DNA of 64,000 nucleotides from an uncultured Moraxella sp. (GTDB lineage: Bacteria; Pseudomonadota; Gammaproteobacteria; Pseudomonadales; Moraxellaceae). Numbering within the stretch: position 1 is the first letter of the stretch; each line of letters starts with the position of its first letter. Shown here piece after piece: positions 1 through 9,050 of this stretch. The position numbers and the translations under genes are program-made. Where the stretch lies: the NCBI GenBank assembly GCA_943908425.1, contig CALTTC010000004.1:41120-105119 (forward strand), in the 5' to 3' direction. Under the pieces are notes generated by a model. It saw only the letters and a program-made list of their open reading frames with translations, was not told where the DNA came from and ran no database searches.

Positions 1-1
1 A

Positions 2-349
2 GCAAATCCCGATGCGACCGATGCTCAGCTACAGGCGGTATTAGAGCAAGTGGGGCTTTGGACGCTGATTGAAGCTTTACCTAAACAACTTGCTACGCCG
101 TTAAATGAACGTGGCGGTGGGCTGTCTGGTGGACAAGCACAGCGCTTGGCAATCGCCCAGTTATTATTGCAAGAGGCATCTATTTGGTTGTTAGATGAAC
201 CGAGCGAGCATTTAGACGAGGCGAGTAAAGCGCAGATTAGTGCTTTACTAGCGCGCCTAAGCGTGGGCAAAACGCTCCTATGGGCGACGCACGACACCCC
301 TGCGCCGTGGCTAGATGGGGTACATTATTTGGGGGGTAGCGATGTCTAA
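2..349 (+). CDS. cydD: CydD ABC exporter subunit, C-terminal fragment
   Basis: Open reading frame that enters from the left edge, so only the last 115 residues or so are visible. They carry the second half of an ABC nucleotide-binding domain: signature LSGGQ, Walker B WLLDEP followed by a D-loop (HLDEAS), and the switch histidine in WATHD. CydD pairs with CydC in the inner membrane; the heterodimer exports glutathione/cysteine to the periplasm and is needed for cytochrome bd assembly. The assignment to CydD rather than a generic exporter rests on the next gene, which overlaps by 8 nt and looks like CydC. Confidence 0.85.
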   Translation, partial: ANPDATDAQLQAVLEQVGLWTLIEALPKQLATPLNERGGGLSGGQAQRLAIAQLLLQEASIWLLDEPSEHLDEASKAQISALLARLSVGKTLLWATHDTPAPWLDGVHYLGGSDV

Positions 350-1991
350 CAAAGCGACAGGGCAGGCGTTTACCCTAAAAGCGCTGATTGTGCCGCTTTT
401 GCCGACTTGGCTTATTGCGTGGAGCTTGGGATTACTGACGGCAGGATCGGTGCTTGGGCTTGTGATGGTCGCAGGCTGGTTTATCACGATGGCGGGCTTA
501 ACTGGTATGATGGCAATGGGCGCGCAAAGCTTTAATTATCTTGTGCCGTCTGCACTCATACGCACCTTTGCGATTAGTCGCACACTGGGGCGTTATGGCG
601 ATTTGGTGGTGAGCCACGAGGCGATTTTTCGCTTATTAAAGCAGTTAAGAGTACGCTTTTTTTATGAATTTACTCGCCTAGATACAAGGACGCGTCAGTC
701 TGTCGGCTCAAGCACCGCCCAGCACCGTTTGGTGAGTGATATTGACACGTTGGACGAATTTCCCCTGCGCGTTGTTGCCCCCATCATTATTGTCGCGCTT
801 AGCGGGACGGTGCTTGCATTCATTGTTGCTTGGCACTTGGGTGGATTATTTGTGTTGCCTTTTGTGCTGTTGTGGGTGGTTGTGCTATGGGCGTGGCGCT
901 GTGATACTAAAGCATTGGGGAGCTTGCAAGAGGCACGTCAGACAAATCTTTTGGATAAATTACCCATTTTACCACAGCTATTATTGTGGGAGCGCTGGCA
1001 AGCTTTGAGTGCGCAATTTATGGCGTTGGATAATCAATTATCCATTGTGGTAGCCAGTATTCAGGTGCGCAAACGCTGGGCGATGCTTGCCTTGCAGTGG
1101 CTTTTTGCCATGACCGTTATCGCCGTGCTACTGGTGGGCGGGCAAGGCTTGCAAAGCGGGCAAGAGGTGGCGATATTGTTGGCGCTTATGCTTGGATTGT
1201 TTGCTTTTGTAGAGATAGCGCTCACTTTGGTGGCAGAGCCGGCAGCCCTTGGTAATAGCTTGCTTGCCAAACAACGCCTAAATGCGTTATTGTCCACTAA
1301 AACCGACATTAGCTTAACGCCTGTACCAGCACAATTTAGTATTCATATTGAACAACTTGCCGCGCATCAAGTCGGTGCGGTGTTTGGTATTCAAGGCATT
1401 GATGTTACGTTACAATTTGGACAGCCACTAGTGATTTTTGGGGTGTCTGGTGCTGGTAAATCTACCTTGCTTGCGGTTTTGGCAGGGGAGTTGCCCGCCA
1501 CGCACGGCAGTCTAACGCTTGTCACGGCGAACACCAAAATACCACTTAATAGCGTGGATTGGCAGGGGGAGTTTGGGTTTTTGGGACAGCGTGTGGATAT
1601 TTTTAATCGCTCGCTCGCGGACAATTTACGTTTAGGCAAGACAGATGCCACCGATGATGAACTGTGGCAGGTGCTAGAGCTCGTGGGTCTAAAAGACTGG
1701 GCGATCGCCCAACCCAAACAGCTTGCTACCGCGCTTGGGGAACACGGTGCTAATGTTTCTGGGGGGCAGGCACGGCGCATTGCCCTAGCGCGTCTGCTAC
1801 TTCGCCCCAAAAAAGTGTTGCTATTAGATGAGCCGTTTGCTGGGCTAGATACTGCAAGTCGCCAACGTCTGTGGACGGCATTACGAACACGTCAAGCCAA
1901 TGGCATATTGGTGGTGGTGAGCCATCATCAAGATATTATAACTAGCGAAGGGGTGGACACTTTAGCTATTGGTGAGCCCACGCCTTTATAG
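342..1991 (+). CDS. cydC: CydC ABC exporter subunit
   Basis: Complete 549-residue half-transporter: six-helix membrane domain over roughly residues 10-310, then an ABC domain with Walker A (GVSGAGKST, about residue 366), signature VSGGQ (about 471) and Walker B (VLLLDEP, about 491), then a VSHH switch. It is the expected partner of CydD in periplasmic thiol export and cytochrome bd maturation. I chose the ATG at 342 over an in-frame ATG at 315: it has a G-rich ribosome site (GGGGGGT) just upstream and gives the short overlap with cydD that implies translational coupling. The 315 start would overlap cydD by 35 nt. Confidence 0.9.
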   Translation: MSNKATGQAFTLKALIVPLLPTWLIAWSLGLLTAGSVLGLVMVAGWFITMAGLTGMMAMGAQSFNYLVPSALIRTFAISRTLGRYGDLVVSHEAIFRLLKQLRVRFFYEFTRLDTRTRQSVGSSTAQHRLVSDIDTLDEFPLRVVAPIIIVALSGTVLAFIVAWHLGGLFVLPFVLLWVVVLWAWRCDTKALGSLQEARQTNLLDKLPILPQLLLWERWQALSAQFMALDNQLSIVVASIQVRKRWAMLALQWLFAMTVIAVLLVGGQGLQSGQEVAILLALMLGLFAFVEIALTLVAEPAALGNSLLAKQRLNALLSTKTDISLTPVPAQFSIHIEQLAAHQVGAVFGIQGIDVTLQFGQPLVIFGVSGAGKSTLLAVLAGELPATHGSLTLVTANTKIPLNSVDWQGEFGFLGQRVDIFNRSLADNLRLGKTDATDDELWQVLELVGLKDWAIAQPKQLATALGEHGANVSGGQARRIALARLLLRPKKVLLLDEPFAGLDTASRQRLWTALRTRQANGILVVVSHHQDIITSEGVDTLAIGEPTPL

Positions 1992-2054
1992 GGTAATTGG
2001 GCTTACCAATCTGCTTGCCTGACTGGTTTGTTTTAATACACGCTACCGTTAAAG

Positions 2055-3041
2055 CTACTTAGGGTGGCGTTGTAATTCACCACTGTCTTGGCGTGCGTGA
2101 GCGTTGGCGGCAAGTTCAGCACGTTTTTTGGCGATTTGTGCTTGCAGTTCAGCCTCTTTTTGGCGTTGTTTTTGCTGTTTTTTGGCGTATTGTGCTGGGT
2201 CGTCTTGTTCGCTAATAATATCATCACCATCCACCCCAAAATTAATCAATTCAGCAAAATTAATTTGTACTTTGGCAAGTAGGTTGCCGGGGGTGGTATA
2301 GGCATCATTGACGTGAAATTTTTTGAAATATTTCGTAATATCAGGTTTATTGACAAAATAGCGACTAATATCCAAATAAATATATTTACCCTTGTGCACG
2401 GCAAACGGCTCGCTCTTTACAGTAATCTTGGATAAAGCAAACGCTAGCGGGTCTTTACGCAACAACAAACGATACAGTCCTACACCCAATTTTGCGGCGG
2501 TGGCGATATGCCATTTTTTGCTGTGTAGCGTCAAAATCTCGGTGTCGCTTAACTGCTCAAAAACTAGCCGTTGATAATCGCTATTGATCTCAATCGTCAC
2601 CAAGCGAAAATTGCACGCCACGCTCGCAAACACCCCGCTGGTATAGACAGTAGCGTACAGTCGTAGCCAATTATCGTGCAAAGTCAAGTGTAAGCGGTGC
2701 ACCATCTCCACATTTTGGGTAACATAAGTGTGCAGGGCATCATTTAACTGTTTTTCGCTACCACGAATCAATAGCTCGTCAATCAAACTGCCAGTAGTGG
2801 TCAGATAGCCGTGACGCAGGGCACTACTTGCGCGCGTCCACAATCCAAGCAGATTGTCGGTAAGGCTAGATAGCGGGTCAAATTCCAAATCCAGCGGTTC
2901 TTGACGTGGCGTTTTATGTAAGGTGCCAAGCGATTGCAAATCGTCGCTTGCCTCCAAGGCAATGGCATCGCTTGCATTAACCTTAACTTTGGTTAGGGGG
3001 CTATCGTCTGTCTGTTCTATAATCAAAGGTTTGGCGGTCAT
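2055..3041 (-). CDS. hypothetical protein, cytosolic, charged C-terminal helix
   Basis: A 328-residue protein I do not recognise. There is no signal peptide or membrane segment. The N-terminal 60 residues are acidic and low in hydrophobics. The middle, about residues 70-280, looks folded, with alternating hydrophobic strands. The last 40 residues are lysine/glutamine/glutamate-rich (KKQQKQRQKEAELQAQ) and likely form a coiled coil. The ATG at 3041 follows GGGA at a good distance; the frame stays open to a GTG at 3068, which lacks such a site. The gene is convergent with cydC and has its own upstream gap, so it is probably monocistronic. It may be a lineage-specific conserved protein, but no function can be assigned. 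Confidence 0.75.
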   Translation of the reverse strand: MTAKPLIIEQTDDSPLTKVKVNASDAIALEASDDLQSLGTLHKTPRQEPLDLEFDPLSSLTDNLLGLWTRASSALRHGYLTTTGSLIDELLIRGSEKQLNDALHTYVTQNVEMVHRLHLTLHDNWLRLYATVYTSGVFASVACNFRLVTIEINSDYQRLVFEQLSDTEILTLHSKKWHIATAAKLGVGLYRLLLRKDPLAFALSKITVKSEPFAVHKGKYIYLDISRYFVNKPDITKYFKKFHVNDAYTTPGNLLAKVQINFAELINFGVDGDDIISEQDDPAQYAKKQQKQRQKEAELQAQIAKKRAELAANAHARQDSGELQRHPK

Positions 3042-3319
3042 CAAAAAATCCCAGCGGCATATAGACACTTATTGTAACAAATTTTGGGGCAAGATGTGTT
3101 TTTGTCTTGTTACTTTCTTAAAAATTAGTAAGTCGTGGCGAGTTTGACAATTTTGTTTAGCGTTCAAATGGGCGCTTTTAATTTATAATTCTTGTTATCT
3201 TGGGTCTATACGTCTTTGAATGACATGTTAGTTACGAATAGATTTTAATAAAGACAACAATTAACCAGCTATTACAAAATCAATATAAGCATAAAAGTAG
3301 CAATTTATTGTGATGGGTT

Positions 3320-3328
3320 TGCTATAAT
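3320..3328 (+). promoter_or_regulatory. extended -10 promoter of the Sel1-repeat gene
   Basis: TGCTATAAT is a perfect extended -10 element (TGn plus TATAAT). It implies a transcript start near 3335 and supports translation from the ATG at 3357 rather than the TTG at 3336. The 3042-3319 stretch upstream is A+T-rich, and I see nothing else in it. Confidence 0.6.
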
Positions 3329-3356
3329 ACTGTTTTTGATAATTTTGGGAGTAATG

Positions 3357-4259
3357 ATGAAACCAATCCACGCACTACTACTGGGGCTTACCCTAACCCT
3401 AGCAAGCCCTGCTTTAGCAAATGGTGCTATTGATAATAATCTTATTATCAAGGCAAATCAAGGTGATACTACGGCTCAATTTGAGTTGGGGCTTGCTTAT
3501 GCCAATAATCAAGATTATACCAAAGCCAAATATTATTGGGAGCTTGCCGCTGCCCAAGGAAACGCAGATGCTCAATTTGGTTTAGGGCTTTTGTATGCAG
3601 AAGGTCAAGGCGTAAGACAGGACTACCAAAAAGCCAAATATTACTATGAACTCGCCGCCGCTCAAGGAAATACAGACGCTCAATATAATTTAGGGAGTTT
3701 GTATTACAATGGACAAGGCGTAAAACAAGACTATGCCAAAGCCAAACATTACTTTGAACTCGCCGCCGCCGAAGGGCTTGCAGATGCTCAATTTGGTTTA
3801 GGGCTTTTGTATGCAGAAGGTCAAGGCGTAAAACAAGACTATACCAGAGCCAAATATTATTGGGAGCTTGCCGCCACTCAAGGGGATGTAGACGCTCAAT
3901 ATAATTTAGGGGTTTTATATGACAATGGACGCGGCGTACCTCAAGACTACACCAAAGCCAAGTATTACTACGAACTCGCCGCCACTCAAGGGAATGCAGG
4001 TGCTCAATTTAATTTAGGGGTTTTGTATCATGAAGGTCAAGGCGTACCTCAAGACTACACCAAAGCCAAATACTATTACGAACTCGCCGCCGCTCAAGGG
4101 GATGCAAAAGCTCAATCTAATTTAGGGCTTTTATATACACAAGGTCAAGGCGTACGTCAAAACCATCACGCCGCCAAAGCGTGGTTTGGCAAGGCGTGTG
4201 ATAATGGCGAACAATTAGGCTGTGATAACTACCGCGAGCTACAACAAATGGGCTATTAA
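3357..4259 (+). CDS. secreted Sel1-like repeat protein
   Basis: A 300-residue protein with a classic signal peptide (basic start, then a leucine-rich core, cleavage after SPALA at about residue 21). Nearly all the rest is seven Sel1-like (TPR-related) helical units of 36 residues, the first four residues shorter. Each unit has the pattern AQ-x-LG-x-LY-x-x-G-x-GV-x-Q-D-Y-x-K-A-K-x-Y/W-x-x-x-A-A-x-x-G. The last unit ends in a tail with two cysteines (KACDNG, LGCDNY). Such proteins act as periplasmic or surface scaffolds for protein contacts; the partner is unknown. The start at 3357 has GGGAG five bases upstream; a second ATG lies directly before it at 3354. The gene stands alone, with its own promoter and a terminator after it. 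Confidence 0.88.
   Translation: MKPIHALLLGLTLTLASPALANGAIDNNLIIKANQGDTTAQFELGLAYANNQDYTKAKYYWELAAAQGNADAQFGLGLLYAEGQGVRQDYQKAKYYYELAAAQGNTDAQYNLGSLYYNGQGVKQDYAKAKHYFELAAAEGLADAQFGLGLLYAEGQGVKQDYTRAKYYWELAATQGDVDAQYNLGVLYDNGRGVPQDYTKAKYYYELAATQGNAGAQFNLGVLYHEGQGVPQDYTKAKYYYELAAAQGDAKAQSNLGLLYTQGQGVRQNHHAAKAWFGKACDNGEQLGCDNYRELQQMGY
3468..4211 (+). repeat. 108-bp coding tandem repeats (Sel1 units)
   Basis: Six 108-bp units and one shorter unit, very similar at DNA level and not only in protein. The stretch from GATGCTCAATTTGG through GGTCAAGGCGTAA occurs essentially identically at about 3567 and 3783. Such repeats can gain or lose units by recombination. Confidence 0.85.
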
Positions 4260-4303
4260 CCACTTGATAATACCAAGCAAACGAATACCGAACGAATAAA
4301 ACT

Positions 4304-4332
4304 AAAAAAACCGCCAATCAAGCGGTTTTTTT
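4304..4332. terminator. bidirectional intrinsic terminator
   Basis: A-tract, CCGC, 7-nt loop, GCGG, T-tract: an 11-bp stem flanked by A and T runs. It serves both the Sel1-repeat gene and the convergent ahcY. Confidence 0.85.
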
Positions 4333-4350
4333 GTTGATGGGATTTGATGA

Positions 4351-5733
4351 TTAATATTTATAACTGTCTGTCTTAAACGGTCCATCAATGGCAACGCCCA
4401 AATAATCCGCTTGTGTGGGGGTAAGCTTTGTGATTACGCCATTAAAGCCTGCCACCATCGCCGCCGCCACTTCTTCATCTAGTTTTTTGGGCAGTACTTT
4501 GACATAGAGATGGTTGGGCTTATCAGCGGACGGTAAGTCGGCAAATTTTTGGGCGAATAAATGCATTTGTGCTAGCACTTGATTGGCGAACGAGCCGTCC
4601 ATAATCCGTGATGGGTGTCCTGTGGCATTACCAAGATTAACAAGTCGCCCTTCGGATAGTAGTAGCAAATAGTCGTTGGCATCGTGAGAGCGGTACACTT
4701 GATGCACTTGGGGCTTAACCTCCACCCATTGCCAATTATCACGCATAAATTGGGTGTCAATCTCGGTATCAAAATGCCCAATATTACACACCACCGCTTT
4801 GGGTTTTAACGCTTTTAGCATTTCACGGTCGCAAACGTGATAATTACCTGTGGTTGTTACCAGTAAATCGGTATCGGCAAGCAAGGCGGTATTAACGCCG
4901 TTATTTGGGTCGCCAGCAACATAAGGCGACACAAGCTCATAGCCGTCCATACACGCCTGCATCGCACAAATGGGGTCAATCTCCGACACTCGCACAATCA
5001 TACCTTCTTGGCGTAGCGACTGAGCAGAGCCTTTACCAACATCGCCATAGCCGACAACCAAGGCACGCCGTCCTGATAGGAGCATATCAGTGGCTCGTTT
5101 GATGGCATCATTAAGACTGTGGCGACAGCCGTATTTGTTGTCGTTTTTGGATTTGGTGATGGCGTCATTGACGTTAATGGCAGGCACTTTTAGGCGACCA
5201 CTGCCCAGCATTTCAATCAAACGGTGTACGCCTGTGGTCGTCTCTTCTGAAATGCCGTGAATGTTGTCCAAAAGCTTTGGGTAATCGTTGTGAATCAGTG
5301 CGGTCAAATCACCGCCATCGTCCAAAATCAGATTGGCGTCCCAAAGCTTACCTGTCTGCTCACCGCCATCAAATAATTGCTGACGTAAGCACCATTCATA
5401 TTCTGCTTCGGTTTCGCCTTTCCACGCAAAAACAGGAATGCCAGCAGCGGCAATGGCAGCAGCGGCGTGGTCTTGCGTTGAAAAAATATTGCACGATGTC
5501 CAGCGTACTTTTGCCCCAAGAGCGACCAGCGTCTCTATCAAAACAGCGGTCTGCACCGTCATATGAATACAGCCAAGAATCTTTGCCCCTGCCAGTGGCT
5601 GGCTGTCTTGATAGCGGGTACGTAGTCCCATCAAGGCAGGCATTTCGCTTTCGGCAAGGGTAATCTCTTTTCTACCAAAATCAGCCAGAGTAATATCGGC
5701 AACTTTATAATCGGTGAATTGGGCAGTAGCCAT
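4351..5733 (-). CDS. ahcY: S-adenosylhomocysteine hydrolase
   Basis: 460 residues, full length for the bacterial enzyme that splits S-adenosylhomocysteine into adenosine and homocysteine, removing the product inhibitor of methyltransferases and feeding the methionine cycle. Visible family marks are the substrate-site region around GCIHMTVQTA (about residue 54), the Rossmann NAD site GYGDVGKG (about 224), the HFDTEID segment, and the conserved C-terminal Lys/Tyr end (SYKY). The start is supported by AAGGA eight bases upstream. It lies alone between a terminator and a long upstream gap. metK, which makes the S-adenosylmethionine of this cycle, is about 30 kb away. No SAH riboswitch structure was recognised upstream. 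Confidence 0.97.
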   Translation of the reverse strand: MATAQFTDYKVADITLADFGRKEITLAESEMPALMGLRTRYQDSQPLAGAKILGCIHMTVQTAVLIETLVALGAKVRWTSCNIFSTQDHAAAAIAAAGIPVFAWKGETEAEYEWCLRQQLFDGGEQTGKLWDANLILDDGGDLTALIHNDYPKLLDNIHGISEETTTGVHRLIEMLGSGRLKVPAINVNDAITKSKNDNKYGCRHSLNDAIKRATDMLLSGRRALVVGYGDVGKGSAQSLRQEGMIVRVSEIDPICAMQACMDGYELVSPYVAGDPNNGVNTALLADTDLLVTTTGNYHVCDREMLKALKPKAVVCNIGHFDTEIDTQFMRDNWQWVEVKPQVHQVYRSHDANDYLLLLSEGRLVNLGNATGHPSRIMDGSFANQVLAQMHLFAQKFADLPSADKPNHLYVKVLPKKLDEEVAAAMVAGFNGVITKLTPTQADYLGVAIDGPFKTDSYKY

Positions 5734-5770
5734 TGCAATTTTCCTTAAATATTAAAACAAATAATCGGCT

Positions 5771-5779
5771 ATAATAGCA
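5771..5779 (-). promoter_or_regulatory. extended -10 element upstream of ahcY
   Basis: Read on the minus strand, TGCTATTAT sits about 38-46 nt before the ahcY ATG. It matches an extended -10 (TGn plus TATTAT). No good -35 was found at normal spacing. Confidence 0.45.
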
Positions 5780-6363
5780 TTTTTTTGGGCAAATTGCATT
5801 GTTAAATTGCCTTGGGGGCTTGTCTTGGCAAATGGCACTTAAGGTTTGAAATGGCAGTGTGTAATCGCACGGATAAATGTAAGGTAGCGTTAGCAAATTG
5901 GCTTGGTTGATTGTTAATTTGGTTGATTGTGAAATTGTATGAAAGGGCAGGGTTTTGGCTTAAGTGATGATTGGCGATTTATTTAACATAATCATAACTT
6001 GCTATAATTAAATAAAACCACTGCCAAATAATGATTTTACTTTTACACGATTGAGAATATCAAATCCTGAAAATCTTAACATCTAAGCTTAAAAGGCTTG
6101 AAAACATCAATGCTTGCCAGTTTATGTTAAGCTTACCAATCTACGTTAAACTTACAATAGGGATTGGTAAATGATTTGCCCTAAAGTTGGATTGTCTTTT
6201 ACGTTATTTTGTGCCTTATATGTTGCCCTAAAAACATCGTAAAAAATTGGCAAAATAATCGCCACGCTTTTTTACATAGTTTTGTTTGCTGGTTAAAATG
6301 ATTTGTTATTATTTGTCAAATTGGCTGATGGGTCTTAGTTGATATTATTTTTTGGGTTTATAA

Positions 6364-6430
6364 TTTTTAAGCCCTTGATTTTAAACTTTAAGTTTTAAAG
6401 CTTGATTTTTAAGCCCTAGATTTTAAGCCT
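6364..6430. repeat. degenerate 13-15 bp tandem repeat
   Basis: About five units of the form TTTTTAAGCCCTTGA: 6364-6378, 6379-6392, 6393-6405, 6406-6420 and a partial one from 6421. Units one and four are nearly identical. Confidence 0.65.
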
Positions 6431-6507
6431 TATTTGCGTGATGGCTAATGCTAAAATTGTTGATTGTACAAGATTTAGACTGCCTTAAACAACTGTCGCA
6501 AAAAATC

Positions 6508-6552
6508 TTATAAATAAAACCATTACAAATAAAGCTATTATAAATAAAGCTA
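6508..6552. repeat. three 15-bp tandem repeats
   Basis: Head-to-tail units TTATAAATAAAACCA, TTACAAATAAAGCTA and TTATAAATAAAGCTA. The second and third differ by one base. Confidence 0.75.
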
Positions 6553-6755
6553 AAAGCCATTAGCCAAGCCAGCTAAAATAAACGTACAACACAGTCGGCT
6601 AATAAAATGATTTATAGTGAAAAAATGAATATCAGTACGGCTTGTCTACTGTTAGTCGGGATTGAGCAAGCAACCAAACTAGGTAACCAAGGTCTTATAA
6701 GCCCAACAAGCCACACCACAATTATCAGACACAAGCGATAAAAAGCGAGTAAGTT

Positions 6756-8531
6756 ATGACCACAAAACACCCCAACATTCCATACAAAAAATCCCGCTTA
6801 ATAAAAACCGTCCGAGCGTGGGCGACAGCGATGGTGGTCAGTGCCACTTGTGCTTTGCCGTCAGTCTTACCGCCAATGGTTGTGGGCGTAGCAGGCGTGG
6901 CGGTGGTCAATAACGCCTATGCTGTGCCGACCATAGAGCCACAAGCCGAGCCGAGCGAGGAGACCGTCCAAGACAGTTTTGGGCGAGATACGCCCCGCAG
7001 TACCGTGCAGGGGTTTTTGAGTGCCTTGGCGACTGGCGATACTAAGCTTGCCCAAAAATACCTTGATGAGGATTATTTAGCCAAAGCCAAAGATGCCAAA
7101 GCGGTGGTCAAAAACTTTCAGCATAATTTGGACATTGGCGGACGGCTGTTACCTGCCTTGCAAATAAGCGACAGCCCAGAAGGTCATCGTGATGATTTAA
7201 TGCCCCAAAATAAAGACAAGGTGGGGGTGATTGAGATTAGAAATGGCAAGGCGGGGGCGAGCGGTGATGATAATGTGGCGAGTGATAATGTGGCGAGCGA
7301 CAGCATTGACATTGTCGTGGTACAAAAAAAGAACAAAGATGGGGGAATATATTGGCAATTTGCCAAACAAACCCTAGAAGAGTTACCCACTGCCACTCAA
7401 GCCGATGTAACACTAATACAAAGCCTGTCTTGGCAAGCTTTACAAGGCATTACCCTTGGTGGCTATGATATGGCAGATGGGGTAGCATTGGCGTTACTGA
7501 TTGCGATGAGTGTGTTTATTGGGTATGCGGTGATTTGGCTGTTGTTTATCACGGTCAAGTTTTTGTATCCGCTACTCACCAAACGCCCCTTTACGATGAC
7601 CCCAAAGGTGGTGATGCCCCTTGCTCTTGTCTTGGTGGCGATGCTTTTGTCGGATATTATGCTAAATGCTGGCGTGCCTGTTACGCTACGCACCCCCGTT
7701 GAACGGCTCAAAGAAGCGGTGGCGTGGCTGTCTATTGCTTGGCTTATGTTACGAGTGATTGATGTGGTGTTTTATCGTGCTAAGCGTTTAAGCGTGAGCA
7801 GAAATCGCCCAGAACAGATATCGCTACTGGGGCTGTCGCGTAAGCTTGCCAAGGCGTTTATGGTGATTTTGGCAATCATTGTGATTTTTGGTAATTTGGG
7901 GTTTGATTTGACCACAGGGATTGCCGCCCTTGGGGTAGGGGGCTTGGCACTGGCGTTTGGCGCGCAAAAAACGATAGAAAATTTAATCGGCTCTGTTGTG
8001 GTGGTTGCCGACCGCCCTGTCAATATCGGCGATTATTGCAAATTTGGTACTTATGAAGGGGTGGTCATTGATGTGGGCATTCGCTCCACGCGTGTCAGAA
8101 CGCTCAATCGCACGGTGGTGACTATCCCCAATGGTGATTTTTCGTCTTTACAAATTGAAAATTATGCCACAAGGGATATGTTTCATTTTGTGCATAATTT
8201 GTACATCAAACGCCATACCGATTTGGCGAAGTTAGATCAGCTAATTGAGCACTTAAAGGCGTTTTTGGACAATCATAGCGATACCAATGATGAATGGACG
8301 CAGGTGAGAATTAGCGAGTTACGCCAAGATGCGTTTGTGGTGGAAGTGCGTGCTTATATTATCACCACCGATGTCATTGAATTTTATGACAAACAAACCA
8401 AGCTTCTGTTGCAAGTTTTGCAAGAAGTGCAAGGTTTTGGGGTGGAATACGCCTTGCCATCGCAGGAAGTAACGATTAGCACGAATGCTAATGTAACACA
8501 GCAATTATCAAATAATACCACTGGTGATTAG
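6756..8531 (+). CDS. MscS-family mechanosensitive ion channel
   Basis: 591 residues. A hydrophobic N-terminal segment ending near NNAYA (about residue 55) looks like a long signal peptide. A periplasmic region follows to about 235, then about four membrane helices from 245 to 385. The MscS pore helix and beta domain start at about 393 (LGVGGLALAFGAQKTIENL) and continue through the VADRPVNIGDY and VVTIPNGDFSS motifs typical of the family. It is longer than E. coli MscS (286 residues) and closer to the YnaI/YbdG-type enlarged members. The likely role is relief of turgor on osmotic downshock. The start ATG follows AAGCGAGTAAGTT, a modest ribosome site. Monocistronic. Confidence 0.9.
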   Translation: MTTKHPNIPYKKSRLIKTVRAWATAMVVSATCALPSVLPPMVVGVAGVAVVNNAYAVPTIEPQAEPSEETVQDSFGRDTPRSTVQGFLSALATGDTKLAQKYLDEDYLAKAKDAKAVVKNFQHNLDIGGRLLPALQISDSPEGHRDDLMPQNKDKVGVIEIRNGKAGASGDDNVASDNVASDSIDIVVVQKKNKDGGIYWQFAKQTLEELPTATQADVTLIQSLSWQALQGITLGGYDMADGVALALLIAMSVFIGYAVIWLLFITVKFLYPLLTKRPFTMTPKVVMPLALVLVAMLLSDIMLNAGVPVTLRTPVERLKEAVAWLSIAWLMLRVIDVVFYRAKRLSVSRNRPEQISLLGLSRKLAKAFMVILAIIVIFGNLGFDLTTGIAALGVGGLALAFGAQKTIENLIGSVVVVADRPVNIGDYCKFGTYEGVVIDVGIRSTRVRTLNRTVVTIPNGDFSSLQIENYATRDMFHFVHNLYIKRHTDLAKLDQLIEHLKAFLDNHSDTNDEWTQVRISELRQDAFVVEVRAYIITTDVIEFYDKQTKLLLQVLQEVQGFGVEYALPSQEVTISTNANVTQQLSNNTTGD

Positions 8532-9050
8532 GTTCTAGTGGTAAGTTGTTTTTATTTTTTGATATATAAGTTGTTTTTATTTGTAATATATAAAGGGTTT
8601 TAATTAAATTTTAAAAAATATTATGCCAAATCTTGCTGTATAGGCTTTCAATCCTAACATTCAACATACCCCAATTAGGCTAATAAAGCAAGAATAGCAA
8701 CAATGAAATTTTACTGTTTTGATGGCTGACAATGGCGGATAATTATTCGCTTATATTAAGGTTAATACAACATAATTATTTAAGCCGAAATAATGCTATC
8801 AGCATGAGTTTTTGTATATCTTAAAAAGTAATAAGCGCTTGGCATGGCTTTATCGTAGTTATTGATATGGCGTATTATCCTCCATAAAAAAGTGGATCAT
8901 TACAATAAATTTTATCAATAATTGCCTAAAGTTTTAGTTATGTCGTGATAACTAGTGGATTTGGTGTGGTGTGGGTTTACGCATTTGTGCGGTAATTGGC
9001 TAAATTTGTGTTAAAATTGAGCAATATTTATCCCGTTAAAAGTGCTTACT
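8532..9050. other. A+T-rich intergenic region with a direct repeat
   Basis: Between the MscS-type gene and the AI-2E-type gene. A 15-bp direct repeat AAGTTGTTTTTATTT occurs at 8543-8557 and 8568-8582, just after the channel gene. No gene, RNA or clear terminator was recognised. Confidence 0.55.

Larger units (their letters stand above)
5780..6755. other. A+T-rich intergenic region, no gene seen
   Basis: Nearly 1 kb between divergent ahcY and the MscS-type gene, with frequent stops in all frames. It contains two blocks of short tandem repeats (listed separately), one copy of the word GCTTACCAAT at 6131-6140, and otherwise simple A+T-rich sequence. No RNA gene was recognised. Confidence 0.6.

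Noticed and set aside
3468..4211. Regular repeats considered as a CRISPR array
   Set aside because: Units of 108 bp are joined without spacers and are one continuous Sel1 coding sequence.
5734..6755. Possible SAH riboswitch before ahcY
   Set aside because: No conserved SAH riboswitch core or stable G+C-rich pseudoknot arms could be recognised; the leader is A+T-rich and short after the likely promoter.
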